From Phytohabitans flavus (lineage in GTDB: Bacteria; Actinomycetota; Actinomycetes; Mycobacteriales; Micromonosporaceae), in assembly GCF_011764545.1 (NCBI RefSeq), contig NZ_AP022870.1:4076001-4140000 (forward strand): DNA of 64,000 nt, given 5' to 3'. Below, one piece after another: positions 47,282 to 55,386 of the stretch. How positions within the stretch are numbered: the first letter of the stretch is position 1; each line of letters starts with the position of its first letter. The position numbers and the translations under genes are program-made. The notes beneath the pieces are model-generated. The model did no database searches. It worked only from the letters and a program-made list of their open reading frames with translations, and was not told the origin of the DNA.

Positions 47282-48622
47282 ATGACGAACCGTATAAACG
47301 ATGATCTACGCATCTCACGCCGCGGCCTGCTCGGGCTCGGCCTCGGAGTCGCCGCGGTACCCGCGCTGACCGCCTGCGGCGGCGTCTCGACAAGCGGCGC
47401 GGACGGTGGTGAGGGGTCGGTCAGCTTCCTCTCCACCCAGTTCACGCAGGTCGAGGAGAGACAGCGCTTCGAGAAGATCCTCGGCGACCGGGTGACCGCC
47501 GCGAAGGTCGCGTTCAACCCGGTCGACGCGAGCACGTTCGGCACCACGGTGAAGTCCCAGCTGGACGCCGGCAAGGTGCAGCTCAGCCTCCTCGGTGGCG
47601 TACACGGCGACCTCGCGCCGCACGCCGACCGCCTCATGGACCTGGACGACCTGCTGGGCTCGCTCGGCGACCGGGGATTCACCTCCGACCTCACGGACCT
47701 GGCCAAACTCTCCGGCAGCACCACGAAGTACGTGCCGTGGATGCAGGCGACGTACGTGCTCGCCGTCCACAAGAAGGCCCTGGAGTGGCTGCCCAGCGGC
47801 GTGGTCACACCGCAGATGACGTACGACCAGTTCCTGAGCTGGATGACCGCGGCCCGCCAGGGCAACGGCAACAAACCGGTCTTCGGCATCCCGGCCGGCC
47901 CGAAGGGGCTCTACCACCGGTTCTTCCAGGGCTTCCTGCTGCCGAGCTTCACCGGCGGGCAGGTCACCACGTTCCGGAGCCCGGACGCGGTGACGGCGTG
48001 GCAGTACATGAAGGAGCTGTGGGCGCAGACCGCGCCCGCCTCCACCAACTACGACAGCATGCAGGAGCCGCTGCAGCGCGGCGAAGTGCTGGTGGCCTGG
48101 GACCACGTGGCCCGGCTGCGGGACGCGCCCGGCGACAAGCCCGGCGACTGGCTGATGCTGCCGGCGCCGAGCGGGCCGAAGGGCCTCGGGTACATGCTCG
48201 TCGTCGCCGGGCTGGCGATCCCGAACGGCGCGCCGGAGGCGGCGAAGGCCAAGGAGGTCGTCAAGGCGCTGACCACCGGTGACGTGCAGGTCGACGTGCT
48301 CCGGCAGAACGCGTTCTTCCCGGTCACCAACGCCCAGCTCCCCACCGACCTGCCCGCCGCTGTCGGCCTCGAGGCGGCCGCGGTGAAGCGGCAGCAGGAG
48401 ACGGCCGGCGCGATCGTGTCGCTGCCGCCGGTCGGGGTCGGCGCCCGGGACGCCGAGGTGGGGCAGGTCTTCAAGAACGTGTTCAAGGAGGTCTGCCTCG
48501 ACGGCAAGCCGGTACAGGGTGTGCTGGACAGCCAGGCCGGCCAGCTCAACGCGATCCTCGACGAGCTGAAGGTGGCCTGCTGGCGCCCCGACCCCGCCGG
48601 CAGCCCGTGCCGGGTGGCCTGA
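47282..48622 (+). CDS. Sugar ABC transporter substrate-binding lipoprotein
   Basis: A 446-residue protein with a twin-arginine-like leader (ISRRGLLGLGLG) and lipobox PALTACGG (Cys at about 37), then a cluster-B type solute-binding fold (FDPV-like region VAFNPVDASTFGTTVKSQLDAG, VPWMQATYVLAVHKKALEWL, FQGFLLPSFTGG, PAPSGPKGLGYMLVVAGLAIP). It would bind an oligosaccharide outside the membrane and pass it to the two permeases. ATG at 47282 follows GGGGAG. First gene of the operon, ending with a TGATG overlap. Confidence 0.92.
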   Translation: MTNRINDDLRISRRGLLGLGLGVAAVPALTACGGVSTSGADGGEGSVSFLSTQFTQVEERQRFEKILGDRVTAAKVAFNPVDASTFGTTVKSQLDAGKVQLSLLGGVHGDLAPHADRLMDLDDLLGSLGDRGFTSDLTDLAKLSGSTTKYVPWMQATYVLAVHKKALEWLPSGVVTPQMTYDQFLSWMTAARQGNGNKPVFGIPAGPKGLYHRFFQGFLLPSFTGGQVTTFRSPDAVTAWQYMKELWAQTAPASTNYDSMQEPLQRGEVLVAWDHVARLRDAPGDKPGDWLMLPAPSGPKGLGYMLVVAGLAIPNGAPEAAKAKEVVKALTTGDVQVDVLRQNAFFPVTNAQLPTDLPAAVGLEAAAVKRQQETAGAIVSLPPVGVGARDAEVGQVFKNVFKEVCLDGKPVQGVLDSQAGQLNAILDELKVACWRPDPAGSPCRVA

Positions 48623-49470
48623 TGCCCCGGCGGAGGGCCCGCATACCGGCGGCGGTGCTGCTCATCGCGCCGTCGCTGGTCGTGATGACCGCGCTGTTCG
48701 CCTGGCCGCTCGTCGTGGGCGTCGGCCAGGCGTTCAGCGGGCCGGACGGGCCCACCCTGGCGTACGCGCGGCGGATGCTCGACGACCCGTACTTCTGGCC
48801 GGCCGTACGCAACACCGCGCTGCTCATCGTCGTGCTGATCCCGGTGCAGTTCGCGTTCGCGCTGACGATGGCGCTGCTGCTGCGGGAGCGGCCGCGCTTC
48901 GCCGGCTTTCACTTCTACGTCTGGGTCATCCCGCTCGCGATCAGCGACCTCGCCGCCGGCCTCGTGTGGCTGTCCGTGTTCGCCGACCGCGGGTACCTCA
49001 ACTCGGTGCTCGACCACCTGGGCGTCGACGGGGTCGCCTGGCTGTCGTACCAGAACACGGCCACGATGTTCCTCGCCGTGGTGGTCGCCGAGCTGTGGCG
49101 GTCGACGTCGCTCGTGCTCGTCATCGTGGTGGCCGGGTTGCAGGGCATCCCGAAGGACTACGACGAGGCGGCGGCGGTCTTCGGGGCCACGTACCGGCAG
49201 CGGCTGCGGCACGTGGTCCTCCCCCAGCTGCGGCCGAGCCTCCAGGTCGCGCTGATCCTGCGCACGATCCTGGCGCTGGAGACGTTCGCGGTAGCGCAGG
49301 CGCTCACCGGCCGCAGCCTGCCGCTGCTGGTCGGCGAGACATACCAGTGGTACAACGTGCTCCAGAACCCCAACGTCGCCACCGCCATCGCGCTCGTCGT
49401 GCTGGCCGTGTCGATGCTGGCCGCCGCCGGCTACCTGCGGCTGCTGCGCGACCGGACGGTGACGCAATGA
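48622..49470 (+). CDS. Sugar ABC transporter permease 1 (MalF type)
   Basis: A 282-residue permease with six helices (IPAAVLLIAPSLVVMTALFAWPL onward) and the EAA loop for ATPase contact (DYDEAAAVFGATYRQRLRHVVLPQLRPSL). The ATG shares one base with the preceding stop, implying coupled translation. Confidence 0.93.
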   Translation: MPRRRARIPAAVLLIAPSLVVMTALFAWPLVVGVGQAFSGPDGPTLAYARRMLDDPYFWPAVRNTALLIVVLIPVQFAFALTMALLLRERPRFAGFHFYVWVIPLAISDLAAGLVWLSVFADRGYLNSVLDHLGVDGVAWLSYQNTATMFLAVVVAELWRSTSLVLVIVVAGLQGIPKDYDEAAAVFGATYRQRLRHVVLPQLRPSLQVALILRTILALETFAVAQALTGRSLPLLVGETYQWYNVLQNPNVATAIALVVLAVSMLAAAGYLRLLRDRTVTQ

Positions 49471-49550
49471 GCGAGCGCAGCGAGCGAATCATTGGGCGCA
49501 GCGCCTTCAGAGCCTCGCGGCCGCCCGCAGCGAAGCGAGGACGGCCGTGA
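49467..49550 (+). other. 27-codon linker ORF over a direct-repeat-rich spacer
   Basis: The spacer between the two permeases can be read as MSERSERIIGRSAFRASRP..., overlapping both neighbours by four bases (ATGA and GTGA). It is built from GAGCGAGCGCAGCGAGCGAA and the related GCAGCGAAGCGAGG. I recall this sequence recurring widely in Micromonosporaceae gene starts. It is probably a mobile short repeat that keeps reading continuous, rather than a functional peptide. Confidence 0.5.
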
Positions 49551-50362
49551 GCGCCCGCCGTCGTTGGGAGCGGGCCGCGATTCAGGCGGCGTGCGTGGCG
49601 ATCACCCTCTTCATGGGGGTACCGCTGTACCTGATCGCCCTCGCCGCCCTGTCCAGCCGCGACTCGCTCAACCAGTTTCCGCTGCCGCTGCTGCCCACCG
49701 ACCCGTCAACCGAGACGATGTCCACGTTCCTCCAGTCGACCGGCGTGACCGGCGGTTTCATCAACTCGCTCACGGTCGGGCTCGGCACTGTCGTGCTGGC
49801 GCTGCTCGTGGGCGTGCCGGCCGGGTACGCGGTGGCTCGGTACGCGTTCCGCGGCAAGGACACGTACCAGCTGATCCTGCTGCTCACCCGCGCGCTGCCG
49901 ATCGTCGTGCTGTCGGTACCGCTGGCCCGGATCTTCCTGGACACGGGCCTCTACGACACGACGTACGCGGTGATGCTGCTGCACACGGCGCTGGCCCTGC
50001 CGACGACCGTGCTGATCACGGCGGCGATCTTCGTGGGCGTGTCGCACGAGCAGGAGGAGGCCGCGATGATCTTCGGGGCGTCGCCGCTCCAGGCGTTCCT
50101 GCGGGTGGTGGCACCGCAGGCGCTGCCGGGCATCGCGGCGGCCGCGATGTTCGCGTTCATGCTGTCGTGGAACGAGGTGCTCGGCGCCACAGTGCTGACC
50201 CTCAACCAGCGCACACTGCCCGCGCAGGTGCTGACCACGCTCGCCGACTCGCCGCTGGCGTACCGGTTCGCCGGCGGCCTCGCGCTGGTACTGCCGGCGC
50301 TTGTCTTCATCGCCGTGATGCGGCGCTATCTGCTCAACATGTGGGGGACGACGCTCCGGTGA
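49547..50362 (+). CDS. Sugar ABC transporter permease 2 (MalG type)
   Basis: A 271-residue permease with six helices and the EAA loop (SHEQEEAAMIFGASPLQAFLRVVAPQALPG). The GTG start follows the linker ORF. Partners with permease 1 to form the membrane channel. Confidence 0.93.
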   Translation: MSARRRWERAAIQAACVAITLFMGVPLYLIALAALSSRDSLNQFPLPLLPTDPSTETMSTFLQSTGVTGGFINSLTVGLGTVVLALLVGVPAGYAVARYAFRGKDTYQLILLLTRALPIVVLSVPLARIFLDTGLYDTTYAVMLLHTALALPTTVLITAAIFVGVSHEQEEAAMIFGASPLQAFLRVVAPQALPGIAAAAMFAFMLSWNEVLGATVLTLNQRTLPAQVLTTLADSPLAYRFAGGLALVLPALVFIAVMRRYLLNMWGTTLR

Positions 50363-50447
50363 GAGCGAGGAGTGAGCTTCGACGGCCCGCAGGGTCGACG
50401 GCGGCCCGCATGCGAGCCCCGCAGTCGCGAACGAAAGGCAGGCTCAG

Positions 50448-51563
50448 ATGAGCGCGGTTACGGTGCACAACCTCGTGAAGACGTACGCCTCGGGGGGCAA
50501 GCGGGCCACCGACGACGTGTCGCTGGAGGTGGCCGACGGGGAGTTCCTGGTGCTCGTGGGGCCGAGCGGCTGCGGCAAGACCACGCTGCTGCGCATGGTC
50601 GCCGGGCTGGAGACGCCGGACAGCGGCACGGTCAGCATCGGCGGGCGGGACGTCACCGACCTGCCCGCCCGCCAGCGCGGCCTGTCGATGGTCTTCCAGT
50701 CGTACGCGATCTTCCCGCACATGAAGGTCCGGCAGAACATCGGCTTCGGCCTCATGATGCGCAAGGTGCCGAAGGAGGAGTTCGACCGGCGGGTCAAGCG
50801 GGCGGCCGAGCTGCTCCAGCTCGGCGAGTTCCTGGACCGCTACCCGGCGCAGCTCTCCGGCGGGCAGCGGCAGCGGGTCGCGGTGGCCCGCGCGATCGTG
50901 GTGGACGCGGCCGTACTGCTGATGGACGAGCCACTGTCCAACCTGGACGCGCTGCTGCGGCTCCAGTTCCGGGCTGAGCTGAAACGGATCGTGAGCCAGA
51001 TCGGCACCACCACGTTGTACGTGACGCACGACCAGGCCGAGGCCATGTCGCTCGGCGACCGGGTCGCGGTGATGCGGGACGGCAAGGTGGCGCAGATCGG
51101 GGCGCCCCTGGAGGTGTACGACCGCCCGGCGGACAGGTTCGTCGGCGGCTTCCTCGGCTCGCCGCCGATGAACTTCCTCACCGCGACGGTCCGTGACGGC
51201 TCTTTGGTGATCGGCGACGTGTCGCTGCCCGCGCCCGACCTCCTGTCCACTTGGGAGGGTCACGAGGTCGTGGTCGGCGTGCGCGCGGAGAACATCCAGG
51301 TGTCGGAGGAGCCAGCCCCCGGCTGGGTACCGGCCCAGGTAGAGGTGGTCGAACCCACCGGCGCCGCGCTGCTGCTCACCGCCCGGCTGGGCGAGGCGCA
51401 GCTCAAGATCCAGGCGCCGGCGACGTTTCCGGCCGGCCCGGACCAGCAGGTCCACCTCCGCCCCGCCCCCAAAGCACTCCGCTTCTACGACCCGTCGACC
51501 GGCCTTGCCCTCGCAGTTGATCAGGGACTTGGTGGGCGTGTCGGGCGGCGCGTCACTCCATAA
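50448..51563 (+). CDS. Sugar ABC transporter ATPase (MsmK/UgpC type)
   Basis: A 371-residue ATPase: Walker A GPSGCGKTTLLRM (about 38), signature LSGGQRQRVAVARAIV, Walker B VLLMDEPLSNLDA, switch VTHDQAEAMSLGDR, and a C-terminal TOBE regulatory domain (VGVRAENIQVSEE ... QVHLRPAPKALRFYDPSTG). Dedicated fourth gene of the transporter operon. The last about 17 residues (AVDQGLGGRVGRRVTP) come from palindrome D2, so the original stop was probably overwritten by that insertion. Confidence 0.93.
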   Translation: MSAVTVHNLVKTYASGGKRATDDVSLEVADGEFLVLVGPSGCGKTTLLRMVAGLETPDSGTVSIGGRDVTDLPARQRGLSMVFQSYAIFPHMKVRQNIGFGLMMRKVPKEEFDRRVKRAAELLQLGEFLDRYPAQLSGGQRQRVAVARAIVVDAAVLLMDEPLSNLDALLRLQFRAELKRIVSQIGTTTLYVTHDQAEAMSLGDRVAVMRDGKVAQIGAPLEVYDRPADRFVGGFLGSPPMNFLTATVRDGSLVIGDVSLPAPDLLSTWEGHEVVVGVRAENIQVSEEPAPGWVPAQVEVVEPTGAALLLTARLGEAQLKIQAPATFPAGPDQQVHLRPAPKALRFYDPSTGLALAVDQGLGGRVGRRVTP

Positions 51564-51578
51564 AGTCCCTGATCAACT
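51515..51578. repeat. Palindromic element D2
   Basis: Perfect 16-bp arms (AGTTGATCAGGGACTT, 51515-51530 and 51563-51578). Its interior GGTGGGCGTGTCGGGCGGCG matches D1. The ATPase frame ends inside it. Confidence 0.9.
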
Positions 51579-51607
51579 AGGAGAGCGTGGCGCGACCCAC
51601 AGCGTAA

Positions 51608-51676
51608 AGCGAATGCTCGTTCTTGACCCTCGTGGGCTGGGGTGGGAGTGTGTGCACAGGAGAATGAGCGTTCGTT
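51608..51676. promoter_or_regulatory. Paired inverted operator-like sites upstream of the permease gene
   Basis: GAATGCTCGTTC (51611-51622) and GAATGAGCGTTC (51662-51673) are each semi-palindromic, and 51608-51623 pairs with 51661-51676 at 13 of 16 positions. The second lies 15 bp before the ATG. This looks like two TetR-type sites; no tetR gene is adjacent. Confidence 0.5.
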
Positions 51677-51688
51677 TTAGGAGTAGTC

Positions 51689-52696
51689 ATGGGACAGACG
51701 CCAGCCCGCCGCCGCCCCTCGCCCGCCGCCCTCGCCCTGGTGATCGCGGTCGGCGTGGTGGCGCTACAGGCGCTGCTCGTACCCCTGTTCAGCGCCCCCG
51801 CGGCCGACCTGGAGCCGCGTGACCTGCCGGTGGTCGTCGCCGGCCCCGCGCCCGCCGCGCAGGGGCTCGCCGGCCAGCTCGAGTCGGCCCGCCCGGGCGC
51901 GTTCGAGATCACCACGCTCGCGGACGGCGCGGCGGCCGACGAGGCCCTGCGCGACCGCGACGCCTACGCCGCCTTCGTGGTCGGCCCGGAGGGGGTCACG
52001 CTGCACACCGCGCCGGCCGCCAGCCCCACGGTCGCGACGCTGCTCACCCAGGCCTCCGCCCAGCTGAACGGTGGACAGCCGGTCCGCACCGTCGAGGTCG
52101 TGCCGCTGGACCCGGACGACCCGCGGGGCACCGGCTTCGCCAGCGGGTTCCTGCCGCTCGCGATCACCTCGCTGCTCGCCGGCATCGCGGTCTACTTCCT
52201 GGTCCGCGGTCGGGGGCCGCGCCTGACCGGCCTGCTCGGGTACGCGGTGCTCGCCGGCCTCGTGTCCGCCGCGGTGCTCCAGTTCTGGCTCGGCGTGATC
52301 CCGGGCACGTACCTGCTGAACGCCGCCGCGATCGGGCTCTTCACGCTCGCGGTCGCCGCCTCGGTCAGCGGCCTCGCGGCGGTGCTCGGCGAGCCGGGCA
52401 TCGGGCTGGGCGCGCTTGTCGTGTTTCTGATCGGCAACGCGCTCTCCGGCGTCGCCGCCGCGCCGCAGCTGCTTCCCCAGCCGTGGGGCGAGATCGGCCA
52501 GTGGCTGCCGATCGGGGCGGGCGGCACGCTGCTGCGCTCGACGGCGTACTTCGACGGGGCGGGCGGCACGACCGCGGTGTGGATCCTGGCCGCGTACGCG
52601 CTCGCCGGCCTCGTCCTCGTCGCGCTGGGCCGCGCACGGGCCGGCTCGCACGAGGCCACGACGCCGGCCGAGGAACGCGTTCCCAGCACTGTCTAA
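51689..52696 (+). CDS. ABC-2/YhgE-type integral membrane protein
   Basis: A 335-residue protein with one N-terminal helix (ALALVIAVGVVALQALLVPLF), an extracellular domain of about 130 residues (QLESARPGAFEITTLADG, LLTQASAQLNGG), then five or six helices (FLPLAITSLLAGIAVYFL, FLIGNALSGVAAAPQLLP). Matches the ABC-2/Pip-like permease class, without an ATPase nearby. AGGAG lies seven bases before the ATG. Probably repressed through the sites at 51608-51676. Confidence 0.82.
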   Translation: MGQTPARRRPSPAALALVIAVGVVALQALLVPLFSAPAADLEPRDLPVVVAGPAPAAQGLAGQLESARPGAFEITTLADGAAADEALRDRDAYAAFVVGPEGVTLHTAPAASPTVATLLTQASAQLNGGQPVRTVEVVPLDPDDPRGTGFASGFLPLAITSLLAGIAVYFLVRGRGPRLTGLLGYAVLAGLVSAAVLQFWLGVIPGTYLLNAAAIGLFTLAVAASVSGLAAVLGEPGIGLGALVVFLIGNALSGVAAAPQLLPQPWGEIGQWLPIGAGGTLLRSTAYFDGAGGTTAVWILAAYALAGLVLVALGRARAGSHEATTPAEERVPSTV

Positions 52697-52857
52697 TGCG
52701 GAGCGTCACAGTGGATCCCGTCTCGGCACGCGCCGTGACGGGATCTTCGCGTACCGCTGTCAGGATCTTTCCAGCTTCCAATGATGTAGCATCGGGCCGC
52801 TTGGGCAGTGCGTGACAACTCCCCTTTGATTGTTTGCTTTTTGTTCGAGGAGGCTCG

Positions 52858-53540
52858 ATGCCGACGGGCCGGCCGGCACCCCCACCCACCGGACGCTCGC
52901 CGACGCCGCCACCGCGCAGCTGCACGAGGCGATCCTGGCGGGCGACCTCGCCGCCGGTTCGCCGCTGCGCCTCACCGACCTCGCGGAGAGCCTCGGCATG
53001 AGCATGATGCCGGTCCGCGAGGCGATCCGGCGGCTGGAGTCGCTCGGCCTCGTCGAGGTCGTGCCACACAAGGGCGCGTGGGTGCGCGAGCTCACCCTCG
53101 ACGACGCGCACGACACCCACGAGATGCGCTTGCTGCTGGAGATCACCGCGATCGAGCGGGCGGCGCCCCGGTTCACCGACCGGGACACCGAGAAGGCTCG
53201 CGCGGCGCTCGACCGCCATGTCAGCGCCAGCCAGCTCGGCGACCAGGCCGCGGCGCGGCAGGCGCACACCGACTACCACTTCGCGATCTATGCGGCGGCC
53301 GGGTCGCGGTGGCTGCTGCGCGCGCTGGAGCCGGTCTGGCAAAACAGCGAGCGGTACCGCTTCGCCGGCACCCGCAGCCCCGAGGCAGCCGCCGAGCGGC
53401 ACCGCGAGCACCAGGCGATCCTGGCCGCCTGCATGGCCCGCGACGCGGCGTCCGCGGCCGACGCGCTCCGCGTGCACATACACAACTCCCGCTCCCGCGT
53501 CATCCAGAAGATGACCCGACTCGACGACAAGGACGCCTAG
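52858..53540 (+). CDS. GntR/FCD transcriptional regulator (one-base frameshift near the start)
   Basis: About 227 residues with one C restored near 52880: the ATG at 52858 has GAGGAGG five bases before it, and adding a base in the C run gives MPTGRPAPPTHRTLADAATAQL, joining the regulator's frame. Winged helix (SPLRLTDLAESLGMSMMPVREAIRRLESLGLVEVV, about 40-75) and FCD domain (AHTDYHFAIYAAAG, HREHQAILAACMARD). The alternative TTG at 52830 would add an odd leader through the ribosome site. Co-transcribed with the cupin gene, one base apart. Confidence 0.85.
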
Positions 53541-53849
53541 GTGACGGAGCAGCAGCCCGAGCTCGGACCGGTCGGCTACCGCATCATCCTGGAAAACGAC
53601 CTGGTCCGGGTCTGGCAGGTCATGCTCGGGCCGGGCGAGACGCAGGCGCTGCACCACCACGAGCACCCGTACCTGGTGATCGCGGTCGAGGGCGCCATCA
53701 ACCTCGTGGAGACCGTCGACGGCCAGCTCCGCGACGCCCCCGAGCCGACCGGCAGCGTGGTCTTCCGCCCCGCCGGCGACACCCACACCCTGACAAACGT
53801 GGGCGAGACCCGCTATGTCGCCCGCATCGTCGAGCTCAAGACCCAGTAG
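53541..53849 (+). CDS. Cupin-domain protein
   Basis: A 102-residue single cupin: LGPGETQALHHHEHPYLVIAVEGA (metal ligands HHHEH), and VVFRPAGDTHTLTNVGETRY (second motif with His). May bind or isomerise a small acid or sugar; partner of the GntR regulator directly upstream. GTG start immediately after the regulator's TAG. Confidence 0.88.
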   Translation: MTEQQPELGPVGYRIILENDLVRVWQVMLGPGETQALHHHEHPYLVIAVEGAINLVETVDGQLRDAPEPTGSVVFRPAGDTHTLTNVGETRYVARIVELKTQ

Positions 53850-53865
53850 CCAATCCTTCAAGACC

Positions 53866-53930
53866 TGAGCTACCGCGACGCCCGCCGTGGTCCAGACCGC
53901 TGCTCCCGCGGCCTCACCCTCCGCGTTCGG
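53866..53930 (-). repeat. Family A end element, copy A7
   Basis: Reverse-oriented A copy 16 bp after the cupin stop codon; left end of the 53866-54621 island. Confidence 0.83.
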
Positions 53931-54016
53931 CGAGCCAGGAGACCTAGATGGTTCTCCCGCGGGCGAGGGAGCGCGCTACGCGCACCCCAGGGCGGGGGGA
54001 TACGTCAAGATCCAGA

Positions 54017-54100
54017 CAAAATCCCTGATTTTGTTGCTGCCGGCACGCGTTGAGGCAGCAAAATCAGGGATTTTGCTGCCTCCTAGGCCCATAGGGAGGC
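54017..54100. repeat. Palindromic module E2
   Basis: Arms around AAATCCCTGATTTTG (54017) and CAAAATCAGGGATTTTG (ending 54075), then a small hairpin GCCTCC/GGAGGC. Matches E1 at about 80 percent. Confidence 0.87.
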
Positions 54101-54128
54101 GCCCGCTCACGCGCGACCAAAGCCGAGA

Positions 54129-54176
54129 GATCTAGTCGACTTTCTGCCGTCCTGGCAGCAGAAAGTCGACTAGATC
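54129..54176. repeat. Palindromic module F2, perfect 19-bp stem
   Basis: GATCTAGTCGACTTTCTGC (54129-54147) pairs perfectly with 54158-54176 around a ten-base loop. Confidence 0.92.
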
Positions 54177-54538
54177 GGGATTTCCTTCGGGCCTGCCCGC
54201 GGTCGGCCGGCGGCAGGTTGTGAATCGCGGAGCGGGGCTGTGGGTGGCTCCTGGCCAGCCGGCGTTCGCTGGCCGGGCGCGCGCCGCGCCCCCGGTGGCC
54301 CGCACGACCTATCCGGAGGTGGCCGATTCGGCGCCGTCCTGGCCCCGTAGCCGAAGCGGGCCGGACCAGGCTGCGTGCGCGGAGGCCTCTGTGCTCTGCT
54401 CACCTAGAGGAGGCGTCCGCGTCCGGCACCTGAGGCCGCCTCCTTGGGGAGGCAGAGCGAAGGCATTCCACGACGCCGCCACGAGGGGACGGGCGGAGGG
54501 CTTGTCCCGCGGACCAGGCAGTGGAGGTCGGGGCACTC

Positions 54539-54621
54539 GGCGAGCGCCAGCGAGCCGCCGACCGCAGCGGTGCCCGCGGGAGCAAACGGTCCGCAGCTGG
54601 CGCGGACCGGGGCATATTTGA
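54539..54621 (+). repeat. Family B end element, copy B3
   Basis: Same orientation and extended similarity as B2 (leftward to about 54487). Ends GCGCGGACCGGGGCATATTT. Confidence 0.83.
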
Positions 54622-54699
54622 TCTAACAAGCCCTCGACACCGCTGCCCCGCGGCCAAGTGCGATCCGCCGAGGCCGCGGGACGGGCTGTGACGCGGGCG

Positions 54700-54819
54700 T
54701 CAGGCTAGGGCGAGGTAGAGCAGCGCGCCCACCAGGACTGCGAAGGCCAGCAGCAGCCCGCCGACCAGCAAGGTCTCCCCCGCGCCGTTGCCATCTCGCC
54801 CGGTCTTCCGCTCGCTCAC
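54700..54819 (-). CDS. 39-residue single-pass membrane protein
   Basis: A small frame with a GTG start, GGAG seven bases upstream, a charged head (SERKTGRDGNGAG) and one helix (LLVGGLLLAFAVLVGALLYLALA). Such miniproteins are frequent in actinomycetes. It sits between an island and a conserved small protein. A TTTGAT-n5-ATCAAA palindrome (54836-54852) lies just upstream and may be its operator. Function unknown. Confidence 0.6.
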   Translation of the reverse strand: MSERKTGRDGNGAGETLLVGGLLLAFAVLVGALLYLALA

Positions 54820-54835
54820 GATTCCGCTCCAAGGT

Positions 54836-54852
54836 TTGATATCTGATCAAAA
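54836..54852. promoter_or_regulatory. Palindrome upstream of the 39-residue gene
   Basis: TTTGAT-n5-ATCAAA, 16 bp before the GTG start, in locally AT-rich DNA. Confidence 0.35.
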
Positions 54853-55031
54853 CTCGGTTTCGGAGCTTAGCGAGCAATCGCGATCTTGGGAAGGTCCGGC
54901 GGATGTGTCGCATTCCGGGCGTACGAGGCGGCGGGCTGGCGCCTCCTGTGTATAGAAGAAGTGTCATACCCCGGGCGACACTCTGGTTGACAGCAGGGTT
55001 ATGACGGAAGGCGCATTGGTGGGAAGCAGCC

Positions 55032-55310
55032 ATGTATCAGCTGGATCTGGCACGCAGGTGCGAGGCGCTCTTCGCATCTGATCTCCAACACTCGCAGCAC
55101 CCCGACCCGACCGACGTGCGTGCGGCCGTGACGCGCACGATCTCCCGACTCGGCCAGCCCGCCTGCGTGGCGCGGATGGCGCAGGAGTTCGGCGACCACC
55201 CGGAGGCGGCGGCGGCGCGCATGCGCTGGGCCCGCACGGCGGTGGAGTCGGCCTACCCGGGGCCACGCGTGCCCGCGCCGCGCGGCCGCCTGACCAGGAC
55301 GCCGTGCTGA
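55032..55310 (+). CDS. Conserved actinobacterial hypothetical protein
   Basis: A 92-residue soluble, helical protein (LDLARRCEALFASDLQHSQHPDPTDVRAAVTRTISRLG; MAQEFGDHPEAAAARMRWAR). The motif RCEALFASDLQ with FGDHPE...RMRWAR is common in short actinomycete proteins of unknown function. The start is an ATG at 55032. A hairpin terminator follows. Confidence 0.75.
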   Translation: MYQLDLARRCEALFASDLQHSQHPDPTDVRAAVTRTISRLGQPACVARMAQEFGDHPEAAAARMRWARTAVESAYPGPRVPAPRGRLTRTPC

Positions 55311-55345
55311 GCCCCTGGCGGTAGCGGAGGACCGCCAGGGTCCAG

Positions 55346-55386
55346 GGTCTGTCCTGCCGATCTTGTCGAGATCGACAGGACAGACC
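55346..55386. terminator. Hairpin between convergent genes
   Basis: GGTCTGTCCTG (55346-55356) pairs with CAGGACAGACC (55376-55386), with inner GATCT/AGATC pairing. The right arm overlaps the CMD-gene stop codon by one base. Confidence 0.75.

Larger units (their letters stand above)
53866..54621. mobile_element. Gene-free repeat island with mixed A (left) and B (right) ends
   Basis: About 756 bp with A7 on the left and B3 on the right, carrying E2 (54017-54100) and F2 (54129-54176). An additional hairpin GGCCAGC/GCTGGCC lies near 54251. No gene seen. The mixed ends tie families A and B to one system. Confidence 0.6.

Noticed and set aside
22250..53540. Treating the frameshifted genes as pseudogenes
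   Set aside because: All shifts have one sign and lie in G or C runs, there are no accompanying stops, and asd is essential; sequencing undercall is simpler.
55346..55386. Second copy of the 160-bp MITE
   Set aside because: It shares only GGTCTGT with the MITE ends and is a short hairpin placed as a terminator.
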